Assembly: GCA_029863605.1 (NCBI GenBank)
Contig: JAOTVB010000006.1
Location: 124,001-188,000 of the forward strand
Direction: 5' to 3'
DNA: 64,000 bases
Source: Myxococcales bacterium
GTDB taxonomy: Bacteria > Myxococcota_A > Polyangia > Polyangiales > Houyiibacteriaceae
A program made the position numbers and the translations under genes. Positions 11,092-19,986 of the stretch are shown piece by piece (the first letter of the stretch is position 1; each line of letters begins with the position of its first letter). The notes under the pieces are model-generated. The model was not told where the DNA came from. It saw only the letters and a program-made list of their open reading frames with translations, and searched no databases.

Positions 11092-11517
11092 TCAGAAGAG
11101 CTGTAGTTTCACCGGGTTGGTGGACCGGAGAGCGCCCCCTTGGAGCTCGAGGGCCATTGCGGTTTGGGGGTGGCAATAGTGGCCGGGGGCGTCAGCGGGG
11201 ATGGTTTCGACCGCGATCACCTGTCGGTCGGCCGACGCATAGACGACGTCGATCGGGTACGGGACGCCGGTGTTGGTGATGCAGATCGTTGTTTCCACAG
11301 GGAAAAGAAGCAGTAGGCCCTCGTCTTGCGCGAGAGGGGGGTAGCGGCGAAGGCCCTCCCGAAGCTCATCCTCGGTTTCGGCGACCCAGATGGCGACCTC
11401 GAGGAGAACATCGCCATTCGCGTTCAAGATCTGCGCCCGCGTCGCGCCCTGTTCTGCGCCCGCGTCGCCGCAGGCCGCCAAGCCGATCAATGCCAGAGCG
11501 GCCATTTCACGCCTCAT
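11092..11517 (-). CDS. DUF192 family lipoprotein
   Basis: The 141-residue product starts MRREMAALALIGLAAC, a short lipoprotein signal with LAAC as lipobox, and then a DUF192 domain. That fold is recognised by the EDELREGLRRY segment, GLLLLFPVE, the PIDVVYAS strand and the VETIPADAPGHY C-terminal motif. The family's biochemical role is unsettled. The open frame extends further upstream, but the ATG at 11517 overlaps the stop of the cytochrome gene as ATGA and gives a clean signal peptide. It is probably cotranscribed with, and perhaps helps, the periplasmic multiheme protein. Confidence 0.8.
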   Translation of the reverse strand: MRREMAALALIGLAACGDAGAEQGATRAQILNANGDVLLEVAIWVAETEDELREGLRRYPPLAQDEGLLLLFPVETTICITNTGVPYPIDVVYASADRQVIAVETIPADAPGHYCHPQTAMALELQGGALRSTNPVKLQLF

Positions 11518-13832
11518 AGCGACCTCAGGAAAGCCAGCAGGGCCGCACGCTGATCGCGGTCGAGGGCCTCCACGGCCATGCGGCTTTCGTCGGCTTCGCC
11601 CTCGTGGGCCGCGATCGCCTCTTCGATGGTCGAGGCACGGCCGTCGTGCATGTACGGAGCCGTGCTGCGGAGGCCCCATAGCGGTGGAGTTCTGAAGTCT
11701 CGAACGCCGGCTGCGCCTTCTTCGATCCCCAGCGCATCGGCAGCCGCGACGTCGTGCAGCAAGAGATCGGTGTACGCGCGGACTTCGACGCCATCCGCGG
11801 TTTCCAACGAAGGCACGTGGCAACTTCCACACGCCGCGGCTTCAAACACCAACTCGCCCACGTCCTCGAGCTCGATGTCGGTGCGGGTCCGTGGAGGTGG
11901 AGCGAGCGATGCGATGAACGTGGCGATGTCGTCGATCGTGTCGGCATCGAGCTCGGGATCGATCACTTCGTCCTCATCCTCCGCGCCGCCGAAGGTAAAC
12001 CCTGGCTCGGCGGGAACTGTCATCCCAAGCTCGTTGGTCAGCGCGTCACGCACGAACTCACGAATCGAAGGCACGTTTGCCTTCCATCCGAAACGCCCAA
12101 GGCGCCCATCGCCGAGCAAGTGCGCTCGTCCTGCAATGCCGTCCTGGTTCAAATCATCTGGGTCGGCTAGCGACTCGATCGTCTCTCTTCGAATATGCTC
12201 GAGCAACCCCAACCCGAGCGTGCTCGGGGTTTGTCTCGGTTCAAAGAAATTTGCTTCCGGATCGGATTCGGGGCGAACGGCGGTAACCCCGTGTCGAGGT
12301 AAGCCGGTTCCACCGATTGGCGCAGCGAAAACGTCTCCTATGAAGACGCCCTGGCGCATCGCATCGACTCCGGCCGGTCCTGCGCCACCGATGACCGGAT
12401 CGAAGTGACAAGACCGGCACGCATCTCCATTGAAGGTGGGCCCTACGCCTTCGGAATAGGAGAAGTCACGGTCGAAGAGAGCACGGCCGCGTTCGAACGC
12501 GGCGAGCTCCCCTTCGTCGAGCCCTGGGATGGGTGCGCCAATCTCTCCCGGTTGTGGCGGCGGTACCCCCGGAGGCAACAAACCGTCGGTTCGCTGCGCA
12601 CGCCCCCCAAGCGACTCCAAAAACGCGATCAAATCGGTGCGCTGGCCGTCCTCGAGTCTCCCGTAAGCGTCACTCATCGGTTGGGCCTCTCCCCCGTGCC
12701 AACGGATCGCCTCGTCCAGCGTCGCGGCTCGCCCGTCGTGCAGATACGGCGCAACCGTCGCGATGCCCCAAAGCGGTTGGGTGCGAAACTCGGCGCCGGT
12801 CGCTTCTCCCATCGGCATGTCATCGGCGAGCTCTGCACCCATGTCATGAAGCAGGAGGTCTGAATAGAGCGGGATTCTGCCACGGGGCCCAGCCAACGAG
12901 GGAGTGTGGCACTTTGCACAGCCAACGTCCTCGAAGCTCTGCTCGCCACGCTTGGTTTGTTCGGTTGGCTCGTCCGGCTCGGGCGCAGCGAGTAGCAGGG
13001 TGAACGAAACCAAATCGAACAGATCATCGGAGGAGATCTCCGGATCCGGCACTCCGTCGAAATCGATCGTCGGTTCATCCACGATGACAGATTGTGCAGC
13101 GACCACCGCACCCACGCCTTGCACTTCGCTGGTGGGCATCGCGGCTTCGATCGGGCCCACTCCTGGCAGGCTTTCGCGCTCGGTGGAAGACAGTGGTTCT
13201 GATGTGATGCCCATGTGATTGAACAGTGGGCCCCGAACGAAGATCTCGATTCTCGCCGTCTGCGCCTTGCGTCCGAAACGGCCGACCGCGATGCCGTCGT
13301 AGTTTGCCCGGCCGCTCACCCCGTCGCCGTCTTCGTCGTCGGGGTCGGCGCGGCTCAGAATCTCACTCCCGGGAAGCTCTGCGAGGAGCCCCGCACCAAA
13401 GAATGGGATCGGGTTCCGGGTCGCACTGACGTCGGTCAACGCATCAGACGGAGCGCGCCCCGTTTCGAGCGAGAACTGACGCTGTACCCCGTTCTTGCCC
13501 CGTGGCACCACGACGTCTTGGACCAACTCGTCTCCGACCAGCAAGAAGTCTCGATAGTGGCTGGCGCTCCCCCCGAGCACCGGCTTTTCGTGGCAGCCCG
13601 CGCAGAACGTCAAGTTGAACTCGGGCCCTAGGCCATTGGTTGGAGTGAAGCGTCGCAGCGCAACCGCTCGCCCCCGCTCGAAGGTCGCAAGCTCTTCGGC
13701 CGATGCCGAGGGAAAGGGAGTGCCGAGTGGGCCGAATACCCCGTCCGCCATCGGTGTTCGGGCTTCGCTGCCGCATCCCCCAATCGAGGCCACCCCGATC
13801 CAGATGGCCCATGCTACGAGCGTGACTCTCAT
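11514..13832 (-). CDS. Tandem-duplicated di-heme oxidoreductase (DHOR/DUF1111-like), four c-heme sites
   Basis: The 772-residue exported protein has a lipoprotein-like signal (ASIGGC, C20) and four CXXCH heme-binding motifs: CAGCH 77-81, CAKCH 305-309, CRSCH 472-476 and CGSCH 668-672. The first and second halves repeat the same layout: FERGRA, NGxGPxFN, CxxCH, DxDGxxGRA, GRFGxKA, SFxDVGCxxCHxPSL, YxDLLLHDM, PLWG, APYxHDGRA. So it is two copies of the di-heme thiol-oxidoreductase/cytochrome c peroxidase-like module in one chain. Family members normally carry one copy of about 400-480 residues. It would act in the periplasm or on the membrane surface; substrate unknown. The DUF192 gene follows by ATGA overlap. 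Confidence 0.88.
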   Translation of the reverse strand: MRVTLVAWAIWIGVASIGGCGSEARTPMADGVFGPLGTPFPSASAEELATFERGRAVALRRFTPTNGLGPEFNLTFCAGCHEKPVLGGSASHYRDFLLVGDELVQDVVVPRGKNGVQRQFSLETGRAPSDALTDVSATRNPIPFFGAGLLAELPGSEILSRADPDDEDGDGVSGRANYDGIAVGRFGRKAQTARIEIFVRGPLFNHMGITSEPLSSTERESLPGVGPIEAAMPTSEVQGVGAVVAAQSVIVDEPTIDFDGVPDPEISSDDLFDLVSFTLLLAAPEPDEPTEQTKRGEQSFEDVGCAKCHTPSLAGPRGRIPLYSDLLLHDMGAELADDMPMGEATGAEFRTQPLWGIATVAPYLHDGRAATLDEAIRWHGGEAQPMSDAYGRLEDGQRTDLIAFLESLGGRAQRTDGLLPPGVPPPQPGEIGAPIPGLDEGELAAFERGRALFDRDFSYSEGVGPTFNGDACRSCHFDPVIGGAGPAGVDAMRQGVFIGDVFAAPIGGTGLPRHGVTAVRPESDPEANFFEPRQTPSTLGLGLLEHIRRETIESLADPDDLNQDGIAGRAHLLGDGRLGRFGWKANVPSIREFVRDALTNELGMTVPAEPGFTFGGAEDEDEVIDPELDADTIDDIATFIASLAPPPRTRTDIELEDVGELVFEAAACGSCHVPSLETADGVEVRAYTDLLLHDVAAADALGIEEGAAGVRDFRTPPLWGLRSTAPYMHDGRASTIEEAIAAHEGEADESRMAVEALDRDQRAALLAFLRSL

Positions 13833-13916
13833 ACGTCTTGCTGTTCAAGAAAGAAAAACAGCCTCAATATAGCTTGCCTCCCCACTCAGACAACGAAACT
13901 TCGGAGCCCGTGGACC

Positions 13917-14309
13917 ATGGAGATTCTTTCGAGCCGTTTCATGCTTCATCCAAGCGATTTCGAGCGAAGTCTCGACTTCTACCAAAACGTCCTCGGCCTC
14001 CATCCGATGCGGGAGTTCGGCCGCGGCGAAGGGCGGGGAGTCGTGTTCTTCCTCGGCGGCGGCTACTTGGAAATCACCGGCGCCGCCGCATCGCCCCCCA
14101 CGTCAGCGACCGAGCTGTGGTTGCAGGTGAGGGATGCGCGGGCCGTCGAAAACGAGCTCCGAGCCGCCGGCGTACCGATCCTCGAAGGGACGGTCGAAAA
14201 GCCGTGGGGGTTGACCGAGCTTCGCGTTGCCGATCCCGACGGGCTGGTTCTGATCTTCGTGGAGGTACCGCCGGACCACCCGTTGCGCCGTGACCACCGC
14301 TCGATGTGA
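13917..14309 (+). CDS. VOC-family (glyoxalase/bleomycin-resistance fold) protein
   Basis: The 130-residue single-domain protein shows the VOC pattern: SSRFMLHPSDFERSLDFYQNVLGL at the start, a central GGGYLEI strand and a C-terminal ELRVADPDGLVLIFVEV strand that usually supplies a metal-ligand glutamate. VOC proteins include glyoxalases, dioxygenases and antibiotic-binding proteins, and nothing here fixes the substrate. It is transcribed divergently from the di-heme gene over an 84-base gap and ends one base before the converging kinase gene. Confidence 0.8.
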   Translation: MEILSSRFMLHPSDFERSLDFYQNVLGLHPMREFGRGEGRGVVFFLGGGYLEITGAAASPPTSATELWLQVRDARAVENELRAAGVPILEGTVEKPWGLTELRVADPDGLVLIFVEVPPDHPLRRDHRSM

Positions 14310-14310
14310 G

Positions 14311-15918
14311 CTAGCGCTCTTCGAGATCGACCGCGACGGTTTTGCCGTTCACTTTGCTCGCAATCGGCTCTTTGGCCTGCTCGATGTCCGGACTATGAGC
14401 GTCCCACCAACTTTCAGCGTCAGCTCGCGTCCAGCGCGCCACGTCTAGTTTGTCGAGCGCATCGGCGAGCTCTTGTCCAGATGAGGGCCGATCGCCCTGT
14501 GACTTCGCCAGGCACCCGAAGATGAGCTCTTCGAGCCGCGGGGGGATCCCATTCGCGCAGAGCTCGTTAAGCGGGACCGGCTCGGTGTGCAAGTGATGCA
14601 TGCACACCTCGATGATCGTCTTTCCTTCGAACATGTGCCGACCCGCCAACAGGTAGTACCCAACCGCTCCCAGCGAATAGATATCACTTCGAGCGTCGAT
14701 GCCCTGCGGATCTTGGATCGCTTCGGGGCTCAAGTAATTAGGTGTGCCTTTGATCGAAAGCGTGTTCGTGCGCTCGAGGTCATCCACCTTGCCGAGGTTC
14801 TTGACGAGGCCAAAGTCGAGCACCTTCGTGACGTCCGGCACTCCGCCCTGGCGCGCCAACATGATGTTGCTGGGTTTGATGTCGCGGTGAATCAGCCCCA
14901 CAGCGTGCGCTTCGTTGAGTGCGAGCGCCGCATCGCGCAAGACGCGGACGACCCGTGCGATGGGTTGCGGGCCTCCTGCTTCGACGACCTGGGTGAGCGT
15001 CGCCCCACTCAAGAGCTCCATCGCATAGTAAAAGAGCCCTTCCGGCGTGCGTCCGTAGTCGTAGATCGTGACCGTATTGGGATGGGTGAGCTTCGCGGTG
15101 AGCTGGACCTCTCGACGGAACCGATCGAGCGCTTCCGGGTCGGCGATCTGGGGCTTCAAGAGCTTGATCGCGGTTGGACGCTTCAGCATTCCGTGGGTTG
15201 CCTCGTAGACGACACCCATGGCTCCCTCGCCGAGCTTCCGCTCGAGCTTGTACTGGCCGAGGCTCTGGATGTCGCTCACCTCTTCGCGCAGCCGATGAAT
15301 GACGCGGGATGCGAGGCTCGCCAGACCGACCGTGAGGGTCCACCACATGACCGTGATCACCGCCTGGGAGGTCGCCACGCGATACTTGGAGAGCCCCGTG
15401 CTGTCGAAGCCGAAACGACGCCAGATTCCGAGATCCACGGAGAGGTAGTGTGCGTACATCGCTGCAACGAGCGGGATCCCGATCAAGACTCCGAGAATGG
15501 CGGTGCGCCTGGCCGAGCTCGGCACGAACACACTTCGCGCGAAGAGCATCAGGGCCAAGATGAACGCGGTGATCGTGTCGGCGCCGACTTCGGGCCGGAT
15601 ATTCATCCCCATGCCGATGTAGCCGAGGCTCGCGCCAAAGAGCCCCGCATACTCGACGGCCCCAATGGTCATCAGCTTGAGCTCTCCTCGCCGACAGATC
15701 AGCCAGATGGCGAGCATCGGTAGGATGGACAGCGCATGAAGAATGAAGCTCGGGTTCCGGAGCTCCTCCTCGAGGAAGCCGAACAGGATTCCCATCAACA
15801 CGCGGAAGAGCAGCGCCGTGCCCCCGAGGAGCATCCCGATGAGACCAAAAGCCGCGACACGCTTTTGAAGAAACGCGCGGGCCGCAGGATCCGAGAAGTA
15901 AGTGCTCCTAGTCGACAT
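14311..15918 (-). CDS. Membrane-anchored Ser/Thr protein kinase
   Basis: The 535-residue protein has an N-terminal membrane region of about 200 residues with several hydrophobic segments (about 22-50, 58-75, 87-104, 115-132, 138-160 and 185-205), then a cytoplasmic Hanks-type kinase domain. Kinase motifs: GEGAMGVVYEA (P-loop, 230-240), AIKLLK (Lys252), HRDIKPSN (344-351), DFG (368-370) and YLSPE. The N-terminal sensor with C-terminal kinase order is the reverse of the usual PknB layout but is common in myxobacteria-like genomes. I take the ATG at 15918, with AGGAA seven bases upstream, over an in-frame ATG at 15960 lacking a ribosome binding site. Confidence 0.9.
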   Translation of the reverse strand: MSTRSTYFSDPAARAFLQKRVAAFGLIGMLLGGTALLFRVLMGILFGFLEEELRNPSFILHALSILPMLAIWLICRRGELKLMTIGAVEYAGLFGASLGYIGMGMNIRPEVGADTITAFILALMLFARSVFVPSSARRTAILGVLIGIPLVAAMYAHYLSVDLGIWRRFGFDSTGLSKYRVATSQAVITVMWWTLTVGLASLASRVIHRLREEVSDIQSLGQYKLERKLGEGAMGVVYEATHGMLKRPTAIKLLKPQIADPEALDRFRREVQLTAKLTHPNTVTIYDYGRTPEGLFYYAMELLSGATLTQVVEAGGPQPIARVVRVLRDAALALNEAHAVGLIHRDIKPSNIMLARQGGVPDVTKVLDFGLVKNLGKVDDLERTNTLSIKGTPNYLSPEAIQDPQGIDARSDIYSLGAVGYYLLAGRHMFEGKTIIEVCMHHLHTEPVPLNELCANGIPPRLEELIFGCLAKSQGDRPSSGQELADALDKLDVARWTRADAESWWDAHSPDIEQAKEPIASKVNGKTVAVDLEER

Positions 15919-15966
15919 GCGACGTTCCTGCGTCCTACACCCATTCGGGAGGGCGATCAATGATGG

Positions 15967-16728
15967 CTACGTGCGCAGTTTGTAACCACGTTGGAGCATG
16001 ATACCCGCCACGGAGAGCAGCACCATGAACGAGATCAGGACCACGACCGCGCTTGCGACCGGTGACACGTCCGCGACACCGAGAAAGCCGAATCGAAGGC
16101 CGTTGACCATGTAGAGCAGCGGGTTGAGACGACTGATCGCGTTCCACGGCTCGGGCAATAAGTCTATCGAATAGAAGACGCCTCCGAGGAACGCTAGGGG
16201 TAGGAGCACGAAGTTCGGGAAGATCGCGAGGTGATCGAACTTCTCGGCCCACAATGCGGAGACGATCCCCAGCAACGCAAAGGTCGCCGGGACGAAGATC
16301 GTGAAAAAGATCGTCCAACCGACGTTGTGCAAGGGGAACCAGGTGAAGAAGAGCGCCACCACGAGCACCAACGCGCCCGTGATCACCGCGCGGCACATCG
16401 CCGCCCCCACATAAGAAAGCAGGATTTCGCTCGCGCCGATCGGCGCAACCAAGAGGTCCGTAATCGTCCCGTTGATCTTCGACTGGAACAGGCTCGACGA
16501 GGTATTCAAGAACGAATCACGGACCATGGTCATCATGACGAGCCCCGGCACGACGAACTGGATGTACGGGACGCCTGAAATCTCTTTCAGCCGAGACCCG
16601 AGCGCGACACCGAACACCAAGAAATAAAGACTGGTCGTGACCAACGGGCTGAGCACGGTCTGCATCCAGACCTTGGCAAACCGTCGAATCTCTTTGATGA
16701 AGAGCGTCTTGAGGGCGACGCGATTCAC
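15967..16728 (-). CDS. ABC-2 type transporter permease
   Basis: The 253-residue protein begins MNRVALKTLFIKEIRRFAKVW and has about six membrane segments, including VVPGLVMMTMVRDSFLNTSSS and a late PLAFLGGVFYSIDLLP loop typical of ABC-2 (YadH/NodJ-like) exporters. It would form the membrane channel of an exporter for a lipid, polysaccharide or drug-like substrate that cannot be named from sequence. Its start overlaps the end of the ATPase gene as ATGA (16725-16728), so the two are a translationally coupled pair. Confidence 0.9.
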   Translation of the reverse strand: MNRVALKTLFIKEIRRFAKVWMQTVLSPLVTTSLYFLVFGVALGSRLKEISGVPYIQFVVPGLVMMTMVRDSFLNTSSSLFQSKINGTITDLLVAPIGASEILLSYVGAAMCRAVITGALVLVVALFFTWFPLHNVGWTIFFTIFVPATFALLGIVSALWAEKFDHLAIFPNFVLLPLAFLGGVFYSIDLLPEPWNAISRLNPLLYMVNGLRFGFLGVADVSPVASAVVVLISFMVLLSVAGIMLQRGYKLRT

Positions 16729-17468
16729 GCGGCGTGCCTCCCATCGGCTCGCCTGATCAACTCCACGAAGATGTCCTCGAGCGAGCGCCCGTCGTGGCGT
16801 TCGAGGAGGCTTTCGCGGCCCTCGACCAGCAGCAGCTCGCCGTTGTGGATGACGCCGATTCGGTCTGCGAGCCGCTCGGCTTCTTCGATGTAGTGGGTCG
16901 TGAGCACGATGGTAGTGCCGCCGGCCCGAAGGTCTTCGACTTCCTGCCAGAGCTCGCGGCGAAGCTCGACATCGACCCCGGCGGTCGGCTCATCGAGGAA
17001 CAAAAGCCGCGGTTGATGGACGAGTGCCTTGGCGATCAACAATCGTCGCTTCATGCCGCCGGAAAGCGTTCGCGTATAGGCGTCCCGTTTGTCCTCGAGA
17101 GCGAACGTTCGCAATAAGTCTTCGGCTCGTTCCCGGTCTGGCTCGACACCCATCAAGCCCATGTTGATCATGAGGCTTTCCATCGGCGTGAAGAACGGGT
17201 CGTAGTTGATCTCTTGGGGCACCAGCCCGACGAGCCGACGCGTCGTTCGAAAGTCACGTAGCGTGTCGAAGCCCAACACCTCGATCGTGCCCTCGCTCTG
17301 CTTTGAAACGCCAGTGATGCAGTGGATCAAGGTCGATTTGCCAGCGCCATTTGGTCCGAGGAGCGCGAAGATCTCCCCTTCGTACACTTCCAGGGACAGA
17401 TCTTCGAGCGCAGTGAAGTCGCCGTAGCGCTTGGTAACGTGGTTGCAGCGGAGGACGGACGGCTTCAT
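16725..17468 (-). CDS. ABC transporter ATP-binding protein (ABC-2 exporter partner)
   Basis: The 247 residues contain the Walker A LLGPNGAGKST (about 34-44), the Q-loop region GLVPQEINYDP, the signature LSGGMKRRL, Walker B LLFLDEPTAGVD and the switch histidine in TTHYIEEAERLADR. This is the YadG/CcmA-like class of exporter ATPases. It is followed by its ABC-2 permease. The ATG at 17468 lies about 38 bases from the aldehyde dehydrogenase stop, so the operon may extend upstream. Confidence 0.94.
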   Translation of the reverse strand: MKPSVLRCNHVTKRYGDFTALEDLSLEVYEGEIFALLGPNGAGKSTLIHCITGVSKQSEGTIEVLGFDTLRDFRTTRRLVGLVPQEINYDPFFTPMESLMINMGLMGVEPDRERAEDLLRTFALEDKRDAYTRTLSGGMKRRLLIAKALVHQPRLLFLDEPTAGVDVELRRELWQEVEDLRAGGTTIVLTTHYIEEAERLADRIGVIHNGELLLVEGRESLLERHDGRSLEDIFVELIRRADGRHAA

Positions 17469-17506
17469 CGCGCCGGACTATAGCGACGCTCTCGCCAATG
17501 GCCAGG

Positions 17507-18901
17507 CTATCCCGGAGTGTGGCGCAGGTGAAACGACTTCGGCCGTGTCAGCTGGGCGTAGCCCAAGGTCGAAAGGCTGCACCCGCGTCCCGAGTTCTTG
17601 ACGCCGACCCATGCGAGCTCGGGGTCGAGGTAGTCGCAGCGGTTCAAGAACCACGTTCCCGTCTCGACGCGGCCTCCGATCTCCTGGGCGCGCTCTAGGT
17701 CCTCGGTCCAAACCGATGCCGTGAGGCCAAACTGGCTATCGTTCATCAAGGTGATCGCTTCGGCGTCGTCGGCTACGCTCATCACCCCGATCGCCGGGCC
17801 GAAGGTCTCCTCGCTCATGATCTGCATGCCATGATCGACGTCGACGAGAATGGTAGGCGGCATGTAAGGAAGCCCTCGACTCGCTTCCGGGAATAGGTTT
17901 GCGTCGAGCAGCGATCGGGCGCCCGCTGCGATGGCCTCGTCGATCTGTTTCTGAATCGCCTCCGCATTGCGAACCCGAACCACAGGGCCCAGCGTAGTGG
18001 TGGTGTCACGCGGATCTCCCAAGATCAGCTTCTTCGTTTCGGCGACGAACGCCTCGATGAACGGGTCGTAGACGTCACGGTGTACGTAGATTCGCTCGAC
18101 CGCACAGCACGACTGGCCTGCATTGTAAAAGGCTCCATCGACGAGACCCACGGCGGTCGTAGCGATGTCGGCGTCGTTGCAGACGTACGCTGGGTCTTTG
18201 CCCCCGAGCTCGAGCCCAACCCCGATGAATCGGCTTGCAGCGGCTTGCTGGATGGCGCGGCCCCCTTCGACCGAGCCCGTGAACGCCACGAAAGCCACTC
18301 GCGGGTCGGTGATCATATCCCGCACGCGATCGTGGTCGAGATACAAGACCTGAAGCACGCCTTCGGGAAGCTGTGCTTCGACCGCGGCGCTTGCGATCCG
18401 TTCAGCGACCAATGGAGTTTGCTCCGAGTGCTTGAGGACCACCGTGTTGCCCGCCACCAGCGCCGGCGCGAGCGCGTTCACCGACGTCAGCCATGGGTAA
18501 TTCCATGGTGCGAGCACGGCGACTACGCCCAGTGGCTCGTGCCGAATGAAGCGCGTAAAGCCCTCTCGGTCGTCGAGCACGACGTCAGCCAACGCCCTAG
18601 GCGCTAGCTCTACCATCTTGCGGCCGCGTTCGAGCCAACCACGCACCTCGCCACCCCCATCGCGAATCGGGCGTCCGATCTGCATGGTGAGCTCCCGCGC
18701 CACAGCGTCTGTATTCGCCACGGCGAGCTCGATGAATCGCTCTACGCGTGCTCGGCGTTCGTCGAGATCGACTCGGCGCCAATGCTCGAACGCCGATCGC
18801 GCTCGTTCGAGCGTCTGTTTGATCTCGTTTCGGCTCGTGAAATCACGCTCGAAAACGACGCTTCCGTCCACCGGAGAGATTGTCTGAAAGCGGTCAGCCA
18901 T
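17507..18901 (-). CDS. NAD(P)-dependent aldehyde dehydrogenase
   Basis: This is an aldehyde dehydrogenase superfamily protein of 464 residues from the ATG at 18901 (480 from an alternative ATG at 18949). It has the APWNYPW segment, VLKHSEQTP cofactor region, FTGSVEGG nucleotide fold, catalytic glutamate E231 in LELGGKD, nucleophile C265 in NAGQSC and EETFGPAIGV. It would oxidise an aldehyde to the acid; the semialdehyde or aliphatic substrate is not evident. Neither candidate start has a strong ribosome binding site. It is divergent from the SDR gene at 18979 across a short shared regulatory region. Confidence 0.9.
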   Translation of the reverse strand: MADRFQTISPVDGSVVFERDFTSRNEIKQTLERARSAFEHWRRVDLDERRARVERFIELAVANTDAVARELTMQIGRPIRDGGGEVRGWLERGRKMVELAPRALADVVLDDREGFTRFIRHEPLGVVAVLAPWNYPWLTSVNALAPALVAGNTVVLKHSEQTPLVAERIASAAVEAQLPEGVLQVLYLDHDRVRDMITDPRVAFVAFTGSVEGGRAIQQAAASRFIGVGLELGGKDPAYVCNDADIATTAVGLVDGAFYNAGQSCCAVERIYVHRDVYDPFIEAFVAETKKLILGDPRDTTTTLGPVVRVRNAEAIQKQIDEAIAAGARSLLDANLFPEASRGLPYMPPTILVDVDHGMQIMSEETFGPAIGVMSVADDAEAITLMNDSQFGLTASVWTEDLERAQEIGGRVETGTWFLNRCDYLDPELAWVGVKNSGRGCSLSTLGYAQLTRPKSFHLRHTPG

Positions 18902-18978
18902 GAGCTTAGCGTTTCGCAGTGTATCCCCGCCGTCAATCCGGACTTGCATCTTCGCGCTTCGCGGGACACGACAGGCCC

Positions 18979-19974
18979 ATGGCCGTACCCAAGCTCGAGG
19001 GGAGGGTGCTGATCACCGGCGCGAGCGGCTTCATCGGCAGCCGATTGCTCGAGGCACTGCTGGAGTCGGGGAGTGACGTCGTAGCGATCCGCCGCGCTGC
19101 CTCACCCGAGGGGGGCCAGGGCCGTTCCGTCACGGCGGACTACGCAAGCATCAGCGAGCTCGAGGCGCTCATGGCGGACGAGAAGCCTGACTACGTGCTC
19201 CACGTGGCCGGCGTCACCAAGGGTCGGAGTTACGAAGATTTTTGGCGCGGCAACGTCATGCCGACGCGGAATCTTTTGAGCGCCCTCCACCGCGTCCATC
19301 CTGAGCTCCAGCGGTTCGTGTTGGTTTCATCGTTGGCGGCCTATGGGCCATCGAGCCCGTCACAGCCGCTCCACGAATCGGATCCGCGTAACCCGATCGA
19401 GCACTATGGCAAGAGCAAGCTCGAAGCCGAGCAGGCGGTCGAGCAAGAGGCCGCGGGTATTCCTTGGACCATCGTTCGTCCGGCCGGCGTCTACGGGCCC
19501 GGCGATGTCGATTACTTCAACTTGTTCAAGAGTGCTGCGCAGGGTTGGAACGCTTTTTTCGGGAATCGCCACCGAGAGATGTCTCTGATCTACGTGGATG
19601 ATTGTGTGCGCGGCATCCTCCAGGCCGCGTGCCAACGGCCGTGCGCGGGAAAGGGGTACTTTCTAGCAACGGGGCAGCCCGTGACCTGGGAAGAGCTCCA
19701 GGATCAGATCGTTCGTGCCGTCCAACGGGAGGTGCGTACCATCGATCTTCCGGAGCTGTTCGTGTCCCTGGCGGCGGTCGGCGGCGAGATCGTTTCACGC
19801 ATCGACAAGAAGCCGAGGCTTCTGAACCTGCAGAAGGCCAAAATGGGCGCACAAGATGCCTGGACGTGCACGGCGTCGGCGGCGAAGGCCGACTTTGGCT
19901 TTGAAGGCGAGGTCGATCTGGTCGAAGGCGTTCGGCTCACCCACGAATGGTATATGGCGAACGGGTGGTATTAG
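18979..19974 (+). CDS. NAD-dependent epimerase/dehydratase (extended SDR)
   Basis: The 331-residue extended short-chain dehydrogenase has the N-terminal Rossmann motif GASGFIGSRL and the catalytic YGKSK (YxxxK) near residue 140, preceded by the serine-bearing VLVSSLAAYGP. RPAGVYGPGD is the usual NDP-sugar or sterol-dehydrogenase-type segment. Substrates in this family range from nucleotide sugars to 3-beta-hydroxysteroids and lipids, and the lipid-rich neighbourhood hints at the latter. I take the ATG at 18979; upstream in-frame codons would make an unusual N-terminal tail overlapping the divergent gene. Confidence 0.85.
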   Translation: MAVPKLEGRVLITGASGFIGSRLLEALLESGSDVVAIRRAASPEGGQGRSVTADYASISELEALMADEKPDYVLHVAGVTKGRSYEDFWRGNVMPTRNLLSALHRVHPELQRFVLVSSLAAYGPSSPSQPLHESDPRNPIEHYGKSKLEAEQAVEQEAAGIPWTIVRPAGVYGPGDVDYFNLFKSAAQGWNAFFGNRHREMSLIYVDDCVRGILQAACQRPCAGKGYFLATGQPVTWEELQDQIVRAVQREVRTIDLPELFVSLAAVGGEIVSRIDKKPRLLNLQKAKMGAQDAWTCTASAAKADFGFEGEVDLVEGVRLTHEWYMANGWY

Positions 19975-19986
19975 GAGCCTAAGAGC

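Noticed and set aside
13838..14293. 151-residue plus-strand frame overlapping the VOC gene
   Set aside because: Arg-rich frame-shifted reading of the VOC gene.
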